A stretch of DNA of 64,000 bases from Actinostola sp. cb2023 (GCA_033675265.1 JAUJYZ010001151.1:1-64000), one strand, 5' to 3'; counted from the first letter of the stretch, positions 47,343 through 59,194 are shown. Numbers and translations: made by a program. Notes: a model not told the origin generated them from the letters alone.

Positions 47343-48374
47343 TTCGCTGAAGAGAAAACCATGGCACGTTTTAACGATATATAAACCAGTTCGATTTGTT
47401 TATTTGCAGAAGCTGAGTTCAATTACATTCCTCTTGAATTTTATAAAGTTCCACCATAACATACTCCTCATGATTGTAAGGTGCTCGGCTGCCGTAGACG
47501 CCTTTATGTCAGCCCGATAAAGTCCTCCATCGGTTGTAAAGTGAAGCGCATTGAGACAATGTGAAATGCGCTATATAAAAAACGATTTATTATTATTATA
47601 TTATTATCATTGATACAGATCAATAGTAACTGAACTGTATTGAATTCAAGAATGTCAGTTCACTGATAAGAATGCTATGGTTGAACTACCTCTGAGTGCC
47701 TTGCCGTTTATACGGACTGGTTAGGTTAGATTTTGTAGCTCCACAACCAGCTGCCAAAGGCAGCAGAGTCTAAGTTTCCCGCTACGTCGGATTTAGGAAG
47801 TGTTTGTCGGAAGCCTGTGGTGAACTTGATAGAACTTATTATTACAACTCATGCAGTTCGCTCCTTAAAAGTAAAACGGCAAATTGAAAGTGTCATTATG
47901 AACATTCACGTTCTGGGAAAAACTATATGTGTTCTCGCCTGCGCTTTGCATAACTTGCGTACATTACTTTGCTGCAATAATATAATATCATGAAATCTGA
48001 TTTCGGCCAATCGTCCTCGCCAAAAGAAGACATCGTCAGTCCAAAGTAGAATCGTTTCAGCAATATTTCCGTGCACTAAAGGAACTGTTGTTGAATTAGT
48101 TTTTGTGTTATTGTCTGGCCCCCGCAAGACAGTCAGGGCTTAATTTTCTAATGATATTTTGTAGTTCTGAATTGAATAGTACTGGTTGTTTTGGTGGACT
48201 TTTCACTTGGGAAATTAATCTTAATATATTTGATATCACTAATATGCAAATAGAAGATATTTATTGTATTTACATACTACTGACAATCGGTACAAACATT
48301 TGTCAAAACGCCAGTTATCCTGTTGCATTTCTAGGTCAACTATATATATAAAAGTGCAGCCTGATATATATTTA
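47343..48374. other. Non-coding stretch with retroposon-like tail
   Basis: GAAGCGCATTGAGACAATG then GCGCTATATAAA and (ATT)n at 47545-47610 resembles the trinucleotide-tailed repeats near 10455 and 54568. Otherwise nothing. Confidence 0.4.
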
Positions 48375-48560
48375 AGAAATATAAAACAGTTTTCCGTTTT
48401 TTATACTCTGATCTAAACACGCGGGATGTTGGGAGAACACGAGAGAAGCGTAGGAAACCACGACGCGAAGCGGAGTGGTTTCCAGCTTCTCAAGTGTTCT
48501 CCCAACATCCCAAGTGTTTAGATCAGAGTATACAAAACGGAAAACTGTTTTATATTTCTT
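48375..48560. mobile_element. Fold-back hairpin (186 bp)
   Basis: AGAAATATAAAACAGTTTTC...GAAAACTGTTTTATATTTCT with arms of about 80 bp through GATCTAAACAC and GGATGTTGGGAGAACAC. The centre is near 48470. Confidence 0.8.
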
Positions 48561-48774
48561 TTATAAAATAACTACAATGATTTCTTTTTGAAAAAAACGT
48601 TTATTTACGCGAGATTCTACTGATCAAATTTGCAATTCTCCTGAAAAGCATCAGAAATCGCCCATCAGCCAATCAAATCTCGCGAAAGAAATCAAAATGG
48701 CAAGCGACTCGACAACTTTTCGCCGTTTAATAAGTGTTTTGACAGGAAAAACGTTTTGAAGAATGCTATTTTCT
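48561..48774. other. Short non-coding stretch
   Basis: Nothing recognised. Confidence 0.35.
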
Positions 48775-49615
48775 GTCAGAAAATTAAAGAAGAATGCTTC
48801 TTACGGCTTCCTTTATCAGTTTGTGTATCCTGTAAATACGAAAAACGAAGAAAAGCTGAGCTAATGAAGACGAATCGCCAACTTTTTGCCGAAATATTTG
48901 ACAACTAGATGAATGAGCACGAAGTCAGGTAGCCAAATATCCACAATTTTTGTCGTATTTTAAAATCTTTTCAGCGTTTTTCTCGACAAGAATGTATACA
49001 CGATGGACATTTTTGAGACATATGACAATATTTTTTCTCTTTGACATATTTTACTAGAGATATTGTCCGGCGAACAGCTTGTCAATTTGTAATTGTAGCT
49101 ACAAGAATCGCTCTGTTTCAGTTGTGAGTAAGTTTATATTAAATACGGCTATCGTTCCTTGGTATTTTCAGTCGTTAACTGACTTGACAAACTATAGAAC
49201 TCATAGAACGGTTAGTATGTGATTGAGAAAACTGAGCAGTTAGATTATTTAGTTCTCTTCGTTTATATTGTGCCGATTTGTCGACAAAAGTGGACGATTC
49301 GTCGCCAGTTGGTGTATTTAAAACTCAATTCTTGCAAGTTTTCAGTTTCAAAACAGCAAAATCACATCTAGATAGAACTTGAACTTGAGAAAACAAGAAA
49401 AACTAATTATATGGCTTTCGTTGAAAATATGTTTATTAAATAAAGCATGTTTAACAGCAGAAAAACAATTATTTGGTGTCGATCAAATATCCACTGCATC
49501 GCTTCAAGGTCGTTCAAGGTCATGACGTAGCGTGTTTATATACTCTCATCTAAAACGGTGTTTTGACCAATGAGAGCGCGCGTTATATCTAAATTATTTT
49601 ATAAATATATATATT
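48775..49615. repeat. 0.8-kb interspersed repeat, copy 2
   Basis: Collinear partner of 43940-44768, ending GAGAGCGCGCGTTATATCTA. No ORF. Confidence 0.75.
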
Positions 49616-50471
49616 TAAACAAATATAAAACATGGTGATTAATATTATTTTAATATTTAGCATTATTTAAAAGAAATACAACTACATTGAAAATGATGCG
49701 CTATTTTTAGTGTCGCGACCGTCACTGCATAGAGTCATGGCATAAGGATAATTGTATAAAATAATGAGTCTTCTCATTAGAAATGCTACCTTCGTATATC
49801 TTATTTAATTCATTAATTAGCTTTTCCCCATGAGAGCGAGTACTAGATGTATCAACACCAATAACGAAACAACTCATTCATAAATAGCTCATGTTCGTCG
49901 GCCAATCAAATAATTGTTCAGACACATAATGAGGAGCTCTCTTTGCTTTCAATTGTAATGGCGACAGTCGGCGGTAATGTTAATCAACGAAATATTTGAG
50001 CAATGACAGTATGGCCTTTTCATATACTAATAATATAGCATGAGTTGTCTCTAAAATCAATTACAGCTTTAATTTTGTTTGATAAGTTGTGCAATAAGTG
50101 ATTTCCCGTTTCTCATTGAAATTGCTTTGGCCATTGCGGGATTTTTTGAAGTGTGGATATTGCAATTTAGGAACAAAACAGATCCAAAATATATGACTCG
50201 CGCGCGATAAATCTTTACAATTATAATAAATCTGACAGCAGCAGCGGGATGACTGAAGATATAACAATGGGTTTACTTTGTATATAACTTCATATTAAAC
50301 GATAACAAAAAATTGAATTTCTATTGAATAATTATATATGTAATACCCAAGATATCAGAACATCTAGCAGTGTAGTCGTACAGCATATTTGGCTACTACA
50401 GTATATATATCTAATTACATGACATTTCTACAACCATTTCTACACAACGATATACGGACAGATATCATATC
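49616..50471. other. Non-coding stretch, nothing recognised
   Basis: AT-rich, no ORF that I can support. Confidence 0.4.
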
Positions 50472-50564
50472 TGTCAGCACTGGCGGAAACAAATGTGCAA
50501 GCAAACGAGGAAACATAGTATGTTTCCTCGTTTGCATGCACATTTGTTTCCGCCAGTGCTGACA
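50472..50564. repeat. 93-bp near-perfect palindrome
   Basis: TGTCAGCACTGGCGGAAAC...GTTTCCGCCAGTGCTGACA: 46-bp arms around one G with one mismatched pair. It would form a cruciform or a hairpin RNA. Probably a palindromic MITE. Confidence 0.88.
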
Positions 50565-52845
50565 AATATTCTCGCTTGTTTGCTCGCCCAAGAAACATTA
50601 TGAGAAACGACATTTTCTCGCTTGCCTCAGCCATTATATCATGATTTCGTTGCGTTACCCTCCCACTAACCCATCCATCCATCTTTACTTACAGATGCGG
50701 TAGAATGCGACCACACACACTATAAATTGTTCACAGCATCAATGAATGGGGAGAAGGGTTAGAGAGCGTGTTCAATTACGTAACGAAATTCAAGCGCAGT
50801 GGTTTTGTCTATGATATAGTAGTGGCCGTTTAATGTGAGTATTAAAAAGGTACGGTATTTAACGCCCCTTCAGTCGAAACTGCCGGCCTCTCAGGGAGAG
50901 GACTACACCCTTTAGCCCTTCCCTCCATCAGTGCTCCATCCGACGGGTATTTAGGGCTGCTCTGAGCTACACGGATTATAGAGGAAAGTCGAAACATGGA
51001 TGTATAAGGTCATGAGTGAATAATCGATATCGAACGTACCGAGCACGTCAGTCTCGCTTAGAAAGCCGCTCACTCACCAGTAAGTCATTCAACTCTGCTA
51101 AAAAGGTGTGATCGATCCTAGCTATGCATGAGTGTTAACATTCGTTTTCAATACTTTATCGGAGTCCTGCAGAACCCACATATACTTTGCGCTTAACTGA
51201 TGTGTGTTTCTATATTTCACATCGATGGCTTATCCTTTCTGAAGTAGCAGAAACCGCAAGGTTCGACGACAATGTTATCAAGGTTGAAACAGAGAGAGAG
51301 TGTAATAACTGAACGAACAAGAACAAGAATAACATACAATTTGACTGATATAAACTAAACGTACCATAAATGTGTTCCTTGTGAGATATGGCATCAGTCC
51401 AAATAGATTATCCTTTTCATTTCGCAGAGAAATATATATAGATGGTTTCCACTGAATCGCACTTGGTAAATAGTAATGCGGAAAGGAGCCCAAGGCAGAT
51501 CCAGCTGTTATCACAAGCGGGATCGAACAAACACGGTGTTTGGATGCAGGAAATTGCAGTCCTTTGAAGTAGTTTAGGTCGCTCAATATATAAAGGACCA
51601 ATGAAAACACTACAAGTATAGCTGATGGCCTATTTTTCTAGTAAAAAATGCCCCGTTTTATGTGTACGTGTGGTTTTTTAGTTCAGTAGTTTCAAACTCA
51701 CACGAATAAGATTATGAATATTGTGTTTAGCTTGTTTATCTGTGCATGGTTTATTGTCAAAGCGTCAATATTTGGTGCATGACGTCAGCTGATCTATTAA
51801 GTTTCCAGATAACAATCACAACAACTTTATTTAAAACAAGGGTTACAAACCGTATTTTAAAGTCGTGTTAAAAGCATTTGGCAAAAACAAAACAATAAAG
51901 AAATGATAAATGAAAATCTGCACGCAACACAGTAGTAACGGGTGGCACTATACATTGTACAGCAGCAATTAAACTGTCAGCCTGTACAAGTACTGTTTTT
52001 TTTTGGGTTTAGTTGCTTCGAAAAAGGGTACCTTTTAACTGATCCATTTAATTCACTCGATGCAGATCTATTATGCCTTATTTCTAGCCCCCCCAAAAAC
52101 TGGCTACGAATAAAGAATTGTTAGGCCGTATTTAAGGTCATTAAAGGAAGTTCCGGACCCGGCTCACTTTTGACCAGACCTATTTAAGTAATTTTGAAAT
52201 TGTTTATCCAACTTAGCGTTATGTAACTTTGAAACCACTTCACGAAAGATATATGACACTTAGTGGCTGTGTTGTCTAATTACAATAAACATGGTTCTTA
52301 CTTCACACAAAATTCAAATGAATTCCATCTTCGTGGTTTATAATTCGAGCTCAACGTTAAATAGCTTCTAGAATCATTAATTAGAGAATGGAAAGACAAT
52401 ATAGCTGAATCGATCCATGTAGCCCTCAAATACTAGAATCCAATCCCGCGGTGACCCACTGTTTTTATTTTAGCCTTATTTGAACTTGTTATAGATTGTC
52501 ATTCATAATTCGAAATAAAAATATATTGTATTCGATGAGGAAAATGAAGCAATTTCCACATTTTGAATTCCGTCGTAAGGCATACTTATTTAGTTGTAGC
52601 TAGAATTTATTTGCATTTGCTTCTATTTATTTTTTTTTCTGTATATTTGTTTTATATCTATAAAAAAAAATATGGTACAAATAAAGCTTTTTGCATCTTG
52701 TATACATGTACCGGCGCAACCGTCCCTCTTTTCTTTCACATGTAATTTTTTTCTCCCCTTCCCCTTTGCTTCCGATGTACAATTTTGCGAATGATATATT
52801 GGATATAAGCGTCTGCTTCCATAACAGTTATTATTCATATTTAAT
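50565..52845. other. Non-coding stretch
   Basis: A GC-richer block at about 50860-51000 (CCTCTCAGGGAGAGG palindrome, CATCCGACGGGTATTTAGGG) looks like a retroposon piece. A 110-codon minus-strand frame at 51278-51610 has no recognisable domain and I do not call it a gene. Confidence 0.4.
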
Positions 52846-53294
52846 CACAGGCAGCCCAAGCAATACGTTCATTTGTGGTGTGTACGAACGGATTTATACA
52901 GTGAATGTATCGGGCGAAAAATATGTATTTTTTGTTTTAATAAATTTGAACATAGCTTGCTCATGTGTTGGTTTTAATGGTATTTAGCGTCATTCTGGCT
53001 GGTGTTTAACCGTTTTAGAGCAGATTTTGAAAAATCAGCCCACCAGTAAATAAAGATTAGAAGGCTGGTGACTTGAGACAACTGGACACCACTTGTGTTC
53101 GATGGCCACCACTTGTGTTCGATGGCCAAGAAAATCATATGTTTAAGTGGTCGATCCTTTGCCTCCCAAATCCCCTCAGCAAAACAGCTCGATGATCCTT
53201 CTCTCCAGAAACCGGCATTATTTCCACAGATCCCGAGTTCAACCCCGTGAAATCCTCAATAATGAGCGATTATCTGCTACACTTTTTGCTTCAG

Positions 53295-53412
<118 letters not shown>

Positions 53413-53475
53413 TCATTCTTATTAAACGCACTCAATATTGATCTCAGTGCGTTTTACAACTGAGTCCCTATTGTT

Positions 53476-53880
53476 TTGCCTGAATACTTACCGGCAAGCC
53501 AGAGCGATATTATACTGCTGACAGGGATACGGTTGGCCGAGAAATATTTCAATCTAGGCCTGAACTATGTTGAAATTCTTGCTTTTCGTTTAACTTACCT
53601 GGTTATCAAGTTGAGTCTTCGCCAACTAGTACTCAAACGTATTCTAAGAGCCAAGAATTTAAGAAGAAGAAAGACCTACAGTAGTACAGATGAAATAATT
53701 GACGCCATAGCAATAGAACTGCAGGGAAGTGGTGTTGTTTAGGCTATTGGCAACTGCATCACTTGTTAAGGAACCAGGAGGGATGGGCGTCTCTAGGCAA
53801 ACGGCAATACAGTGTTGTTGCATGGTGTGACGTCACGCCTCAGTTGGATGATTTTCCAGACTTTCAGAAGGCGAGAGCAA
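53476..53880 (+). pseudogene. Integrase/transposase-like N-terminal relic
   Basis: The open part (89 codons) has the pattern FNLGLNYVEILAF, SLRQLVLKRILRAKNLRRRK and IDAIAIELQGSG. It resembles the helix-turn-helix start of integrase-core proteins common in cnidarian and fish transposons: a gapped growth-of-loop motif, then a basic RRR patch. After the stop at 53740 the likely continuation is visible in other frames (GVSRQTAIQCC near 53790). The DDE catalytic core is missing. Because it lies between the inverted ends of the family C transposon it may be the remains of that element's transposase (an IS3EU-type enzyme is one candidate). Inference from pattern only. Confidence 0.42.
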
Positions 53881-54301
53881 GTATCATATCATATCATATC
53901 ATCAAATCAGTGGATTTGGTTTGAACGTTTTTGGACAGAAGAGTTCTCTTACGATTATTGGATAAAACTTCGCCAAGATTTGCCGATCAGCAAGTTGTTT
54001 TCGGGGCTTTTCGATAATCAAAATGGAGTGAAGATTTCAGCAAACGTGGAAGATGCAAACTAATATTGTGAAGCTGAAATAGCATAACTCGAACCCACCA
54101 TAGGAAGTTTAATAGGGAAGGGTTCAAACTTTATCCACGTGGATTTTTGTGACCGTTGCTTCGCTGGAACTCCATGTCAATCCTTTTGAACTTCAAAGTT
54201 GATATTTGGGTAGTAGGCGATATGTATCAGTACGTACGTACGGGCCAAAGCGTGTTAACACAGGCAGCCCAAGCAATATAATTGTGGGTTATTTTTGAGT
54301 A

Positions 54302-54539
54302 TTTAAAAAAATGTCTCGAAATGTAAAAATATTGCTCAATAAACTGGCATTCACCTTTATTCACATTTATTTTGTGTTGTCTTTTTTTTTGACATTCCGG
54401 AGTCATTTAGTGGTAGTTTTAGCCCTCTGCATGAACCCTACTCCGGAACGTCAAAAAAAACAACACAAAATAAATGTTAATCAAGGTGAATGTCAGTTTA
54501 TTGAGCAATAGTTTTACATTTCGAGACATTTTTTTTAAA
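54302..54539. mobile_element. Fold-back MITE inside family C
   Basis: TTTAAAAAAATGTCTCGAAA...TTTCGAGACATTTTTTTTAA arms of about 100 bp, including TTGCTCAATAAACTG and TTTTGTGTTGT. Only about 30 bp separate the arms. Confidence 0.82.
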
Positions 54540-54567
54540 CGATTGCGCAAGGAAAGGGCTCCGGGAT

Positions 54568-54655
54568 AATAATAATAATAATAAGTTTTATTTTTATAGC
54601 GCCTGGAGCGGAGATGGCGTGCATCTAGGCTACAAGTCGATAGAGAGATATACAC
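54568..54655. repeat. (AAT)n with GCGCC-type motif
   Basis: Six AAT units then GTTTTATTTTTATAGCGCC, the trinucleotide-plus-GCGC pattern also at 10455 and 47545. Probable retroposon tail read on the opposite strand. Confidence 0.4.
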
Positions 54656-55463
54656 TAAACATTGTCAACATGTTAATACTGTGATGAAAATGATGAAATT
54701 GATGAAAATGATTACTTGCAGTCTATTTTTGGCGGCGCGAGGGGGCATGCTCCCCCTGAACATTTAGAAATCTAGAGCCTTGGAAATACCATTTTCTTCG
54801 TTTTTCAGCGGATTTACTCGCTACGTAAATACATTGTGAAATGCATTTATCACTCAGTATTTTGGGATATTTATGTAAAGATTATGTAAATAATTTATGT
54901 AAACGGGTTATAAACCGCTACCGAGGTGTATTAGCGATATAACAACCCGTGGCGAAGCCAGTTTTCTGGTATTTATTTTGTTTGAGACTCAGTACTAACT
55001 ACAGTTATCATTATACATGTACACTGACTGTCTGCAAGGGGAAAGTTATTTGGGGGGGACACAATCTGACGAGCGGCGAAGGCGCGAGCTCGTAGGGGGG
55101 TGCGGGGCATGCTCCCCGAAAATGTTTGAGGTATACGGTCTCCAAAATAGCATTTCCTGCCTTCTGTGAGTAGTTTCTATTAAGTTAACAGTGTGGACAC
55201 TCGAACACATATTTATTTATTATATAGTCACATTGAAACGCGCGCTCTGATTGGTCGAGAACTGTGCTTTATCAGAGAACGGAGCACGGTTTGATGACGC
55301 TATTTTTCAAAAAGACCAAAATACTGAAGAAAACAAACCCAGCGCGCGCTCGATGGCGTAACTGGCGTCAGTAGCGCGCGCACTTCACTCGCTAAAATTG
55401 TATTCAAAAACAACAGAATCCTCAAATGTCTTGCCATAAATTCATAGTTTCTATATAATAAAG
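54656..55463. other. Non-coding interior of family C
   Basis: Two similar blocks with GGGGGCATGCTCCCC (54742) and GGGGCATGCTCCCC (55105), each followed by a CC-AAAATA-CATTT-like string, suggest an older duplication. No ORF. Confidence 0.45.
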
Positions 55464-55648
55464 CAAATAGAACAGCTTCATCTGTGCTCCGTTCAGTTAT
55501 AAAGCACTTAGGAAGTAACGATAGCACTCGAGAAGTGAGGAGAAACACTCGCCTACGGCTTGTGTTTCTCCCTACACTTCTCTCGTGCTATCGTCACTTC
55601 CTGCGTGCTTTATAACTGAACGGAGCACAGATGAAGCTGTTCTATTTG
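55464..55648. mobile_element. Fold-back hairpin inside family C (185 bp)
   Basis: AAATAGAACAGCTTCATCTG...CAGATGAAGCTGTTCTATTT, arms of about 80 bp through GTTATAAAGCAC and GATAGCACTCGAGAAGTG. Similar in layout to 48375-48560. Confidence 0.82.
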
Positions 55649-55989
55649 TTAAATATTATCCATTGAGCAAATTGATCAGAAAAAAGTTTATTTTGATCAC
55701 TAAGTGTATTTAAACAAAAAGTTCCATTTGAAAGGCTATGAGGCAATAGAAAGTTCGGGAAAAAAAGCTCGAAAAAAACTTGAAGTGTTCACTGTTCGAG
55801 TGTCCACAGTGTAAACTGAGTCAGCGGATAAGATTTTCTTTTCTTGAAAATGTTTCAAACATTGAATACAAGTTAACTTCAACTGCTATGTTCAAATTTA
55901 TGCAAACAAAAAATATGTATTTTTCGCCCGATACATTCAGTGTAAATCCGTTCGTACACACCACAACTGTATTGCTTGGGCTGCCTGTG

Positions 55990-56739
55990 TTTAAATATAA
56001 GAAGAATCTTATTCTTTAGTCAAAATATCCTTAGTTTTTTTTTTTTTTGCAATAACTCAATCAGCATTAACTCAGAAACGAAGTCGGCGACTCCACTTTT
56101 GACTTTATATTTTGATTTTATATTTTGACTAGCTTAAGCTTCAGCTATAAAGCTATTTTATCGGTAAAAGATAGGGAAAGAAATAATTAAAGGGACATGT
56201 CTCTGGGTCCGGAACTGCCTTAAATGATGTTAAGATATTGTGATGTAAGGTTGGAGCTAGGTAAATACAGCTTTTCAAGGAGCTTGAATATCTCGCTTCC
56301 TATATCTTTAGGATCGATACACACGTGCAGACACTGTCAATCGTATCAAATACTGAACACGTATACAATCTACAGCAAGCATTTCTTTTATTTCATATTC
56401 TAATTTTATATTTATCGGGGTAATTTGCTCATTCGACATAAAAGAAAAAGAAACTAATAAAAGAAACAAAGGAAAAAAACACAAGCAAAGAAAGGAAGGA
56501 AGAATGAAAGAACAAAAGAAAGGAAGGAACGAACAATATCAAGAGACCAAAAGAGTGTCATCAATCATAACATCGACATAGTAATTATTTAAAACGATAA
56601 CTGACTTTCATTTATCTAAATCTTCATTTTTGCACGTAATATAACACGTTTTGAAACATAATTTACCATTATAACGAATCTGTGCCTTAGTATTGCATTA
56701 TTTATCTATTCTAGGAATTTTCATAACATGGATAACTCA
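55990..56739. other. Non-coding stretch with purine-rich run
   Basis: 56445-56545 is almost pure A/G on the plus strand (GAAAGGAAGGAAG type). GAAACGAAGTCGGCGACTCC near 56080 resembles the GGTGACC motif of 4014-4850. Confidence 0.5.
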
Positions 56740-56745
56740 TTTATT
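56740..56745 (-). terminator. Possible polyadenylation signal
   Basis: AATAAA on the minus strand about 265 nt after the stop of the cysteine-rich gene. It is the nearest canonical hexamer I found. Confidence 0.35.
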
Positions 56746-57008
56746 TAGAGAGTCCAAACCAATAATCGCGCTTTTTAACTTTAAAAAGGTGCTGTTTTTT
56801 ATATAAATGAGGTTGATGTTTTTTTCTTTTTTCTTTGTAAATTTTGTTTTGCAATCAATAAGTAACCTTTTGAATATTTTTACAGGCATATGTTATGTCA
56901 TGATACGTCAGCTAGACGTCAGCATTATTCGTAAAAGATTTGACATTACAATAAGCACTAAAATGTTAATGTATTTTCATGTCAATGATGACTGATTGCT
57001 ACAAAGTT

Positions 57009-58535
57009 CTATCCTTTTTGGAAAAGAGAAAGAAAGTAAACATTGTCTGAAGTGTTTTTGTCTTCATTAGAAGCATCTGTGACCCTTGTAACACAGGCTC
57101 CACCCTTACAGGAATATGTGCATTTTTCACTGTAACAGTTGAAGATGCAACCACCCCCATCGCATACTTGATGACATCTCTTCGTTCCACGTGCACAATT
57201 CATACTGCAGCTACGACCAGTACACTGTTGTCGGCAATTATCAGAACTACAAGACATTCGACACTGATCACCTGGACATTCTTGGGTACACTTTTTTGAT
57301 TTGCACGTCATGGCAAAGCATTTTCCTTTTTTGCAAGTTTGTTTGCAAGAGTCTCGTGCGTTACACTTTAAACGGCATTTTCCTTGGTGGCAGGTCTGAT
57401 CACAGGAGCCATATGAGTTAGAACTTTTACAACTTAATGCACATCTTTTGGTTAAGCATTCCTGTTTACAGCTCCCATGCTTCAAACGATTACATTCTTT
57501 AGGTTTGGTGGACTTTGTTGGTGGAGATACAAGATATTTACATGTACCCGACTGACAAAGCTTGAAGCATCTACGAGCATTGCATTTCAATAAGCAACTT
57601 CCACCTTGACATGATTGGTAACATTTTTTCACTTTGCTGCCACATTCCATCGTGCATCCACCTCCAATACACACTTGATTGCATTTCAGGGCGGTGCATT
57701 TCATATTGCATCCTCCACCACCACATGATTGTATGCACATTTTCGAATTACAAGACATCGTCATACATCGACCACCAGTGCAGTCCTGCCAACAACGACC
57801 ATTCTTACTATGGCAATAAAGCAAGCAGTTGCCACCGACGCACGACTGACTGCTGCCTAAATTACCCTGTTTACCATTGAATACCAAATCACATTTATTG
57901 GAGGGGCACCTTTGATGACAAATGTTGAAAGTTATGCTGTTGCATTTACGTATTTTCTTATAGGCAACGGATTTTGTTGACATTAAGTGTTTGCTAAGGT
58001 ACATGCAATCTCCTTTCACACCACATGTTCGCTTGCAGTTTTTCCCTGAACATATCATGAAGCATGTGCCTTTACTGCAAGATTGTTCACAGTACCCGAC
58101 ACCTTTTGGGCAGATCATAAGACAACCTCCACCATTGCAATCCTGGACGCATTTCTTTGCAGTCGCCGGGCACGTCATATTACACGAGCCACCTTCACAC
58201 GTTTGCTTGCATTTTTCGCCATGGCAATCCATGCTGCAGCGACTACGCAAACACGTTTGGGTGCACTTATTGGAATTGCATACCATCTTCTTGCATCCAC
58301 TGGTTATGCACTTTTGCCTGCATAATTTGGGTGTCGTGCAATTCATCGTGCAACCAGCTCGTATGCATTTTTGATCACAGATTTTGTTGGAAGAGTTGCA
58401 ATGGATGTCTAAACTACCGTAAATAAAGTGTTGACGGCAAGCTCGAGCTTTTTGTGAGGTACAATGCTTGACGGTCTTGGAGGCTTGGGCGTGGACGCGA
58501 AGGAGCACTACCAACAGAATAACCGCTACCTTCAT
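57009..58535 (-). CDS. Secreted cysteine-repeat protein (508 aa)
   Basis: Best candidate host gene in the window. It opens with a signal peptide (MKVAVILLVVLLRVHAQA; cleavage probably after HA). The mature part is a chain of short repeats in which pairs of cysteines are spaced C-x3-C, typically K-C-x-Q-x-C-x-G-G-x-C-x-M-x-C, with three residues inside each pair and about four between. Three modules are visible (about 20-180, 190-340, 345-490). Each starts with a K-x-C-N/T-type header, and the first two end in C-x-Y-L plus a basic S/T/K linker, indicating internal triplication. A 19-residue non-cysteine tail follows. No transmembrane segment. The pattern suggests a disulfide-rich extracellular structural or defence protein; I do not recognise the family. 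One exon covers the whole CDS. The start is preceded by a splice-acceptor-like TACCTGCAG. Confidence 0.85.
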   Translation of the reverse strand: MKVAVILLVVLLRVHAQASKTVKHCTSQKARACRQHFIYGSLDIHCNSSNKICDQKCIRAGCTMNCTTPKLCRQKCITSGCKKMVCNSNKCTQTCLRSRCSMDCHGEKCKQTCEGGSCNMTCPATAKKCVQDCNGGGCLMICPKGVGYCEQSCSKGTCFMICSGKNCKRTCGVKGDCMYLSKHLMSTKSVAYKKIRKCNSITFNICHQRCPSNKCDLVFNGKQGNLGSSQSCVGGNCLLYCHSKNGRCWQDCTGGRCMTMSCNSKMCIQSCGGGGCNMKCTALKCNQVCIGGGCTMECGSKVKKCYQSCQGGSCLLKCNARRCFKLCQSGTCKYLVSPPTKSTKPKECNRLKHGSCKQECLTKRCALSCKSSNSYGSCDQTCHQGKCRLKCNARDSCKQTCKKGKCFAMTCKSKKCTQECPGDQCRMSCSSDNCRQQCTGRSCSMNCARGTKRCHQVCDGGGCIFNCYSEKCTYSCKGGACVTRVTDASNEDKNTSDNVYFLSLFQKG

Positions 58536-58544
58536 TTTCCTGCA

Positions 58545-58656
58545 GGTACGAAAGCAGTTATATTAGTTTACCATATCATTAGCATAGCATCACTATAATC
58601 ATTTTAATCTGATATATATAAATCTCTATTACACCATATACTGCTGCTTAACCTAC
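58545..58656 (-). other. Probable 5'-UTR intron of the cysteine-repeat gene
   Basis: On the minus strand, GTTAAG after CTGTAG near 58656 could be the donor. CTAAT about 25 nt upstream of a pyrimidine-containing TTTCGTACCTGCAG fits branch point and acceptor, ending about 10 nt before the ATG. The donor is non-consensus and unproven. Confidence 0.4.
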
Positions 58657-58834
58657 AGACACATCGATCAACTACCAACACCAACACCAGAACTGCCAGA
58701 TAATACTACAAACGAAACTAAAGGTCTCAAAAGAACAACCTGCTTCGACCTGGCCTCTGTAGATGCGTTCTTACAGCTGTTTTTCCAAACCTCAAGTTTT
58801 TCCTCGAATTTGAGGTTATTAACAGAACCAGAAC

Positions 58835-58841
58835 TTTTATA
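58835..58841 (-). promoter_or_regulatory. TATA box for the cysteine-repeat gene
   Basis: TATAAAA on the minus strand (CTATAAAAG context), about 300 nt upstream of the ATG. It would place transcription start near 58805, ahead of the proposed 5'-UTR intron. Confidence 0.45.
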
Positions 58842-58984
58842 GAAAACGTTTTAGCTGCCGCTTTTGATAATCTGTTCTACTGCTCATAGTAAAATTATGT
58901 GTCTATTTCAACTTTTTGTAACTTTCAGTTTCCCTTTTTTATATCTGTAATTTTTTTATTAGGGGCGAAATTACATGGGACTCT

Positions 58985-59194
58985 TAATTAATAATAATAA
59001 TAGATATTGGGAGCATCCCACAAGGTCTCGATGCTCTTACAAATATGTACTAACTAAATAAACCTAAAAATCCTATTTACAAATCAATACAGTCTAGAAA
59101 CAAGCAACTAAGCGGACGATTATTAAAGAAAATGTTCTCTAAAAAGATGAGTCTTTGCTAAAGCCTTTTAAGGCTTTAAAAAGCTACTTAATGA
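58985..59194. repeat. Short (AAT)n and retroposon-like block
   Basis: AATAATAATAATAG followed by GATATTGGGAGCATCCC and an A-rich tract with AAGCCTTTTAAGGCTTTAA (palindromic). Resembles a non-LTR retroposon 3' end. No ORF. Confidence 0.4.

Noticed and set aside
47906..48127. 73-codon minus-strand frame with ordinary amino-acid composition
   Set aside because: Could be an exon fragment, but no splice signals or recognisable domain support it.
51278..51610. 110-codon minus-strand frame
   Set aside because: Composition and lack of any recognisable motif fit a chance ORF in AT-rich DNA.
57191..58426. Several plus-strand frames over the cysteine-repeat gene
   Set aside because: They are antisense shadows of a highly repetitive coding sequence.
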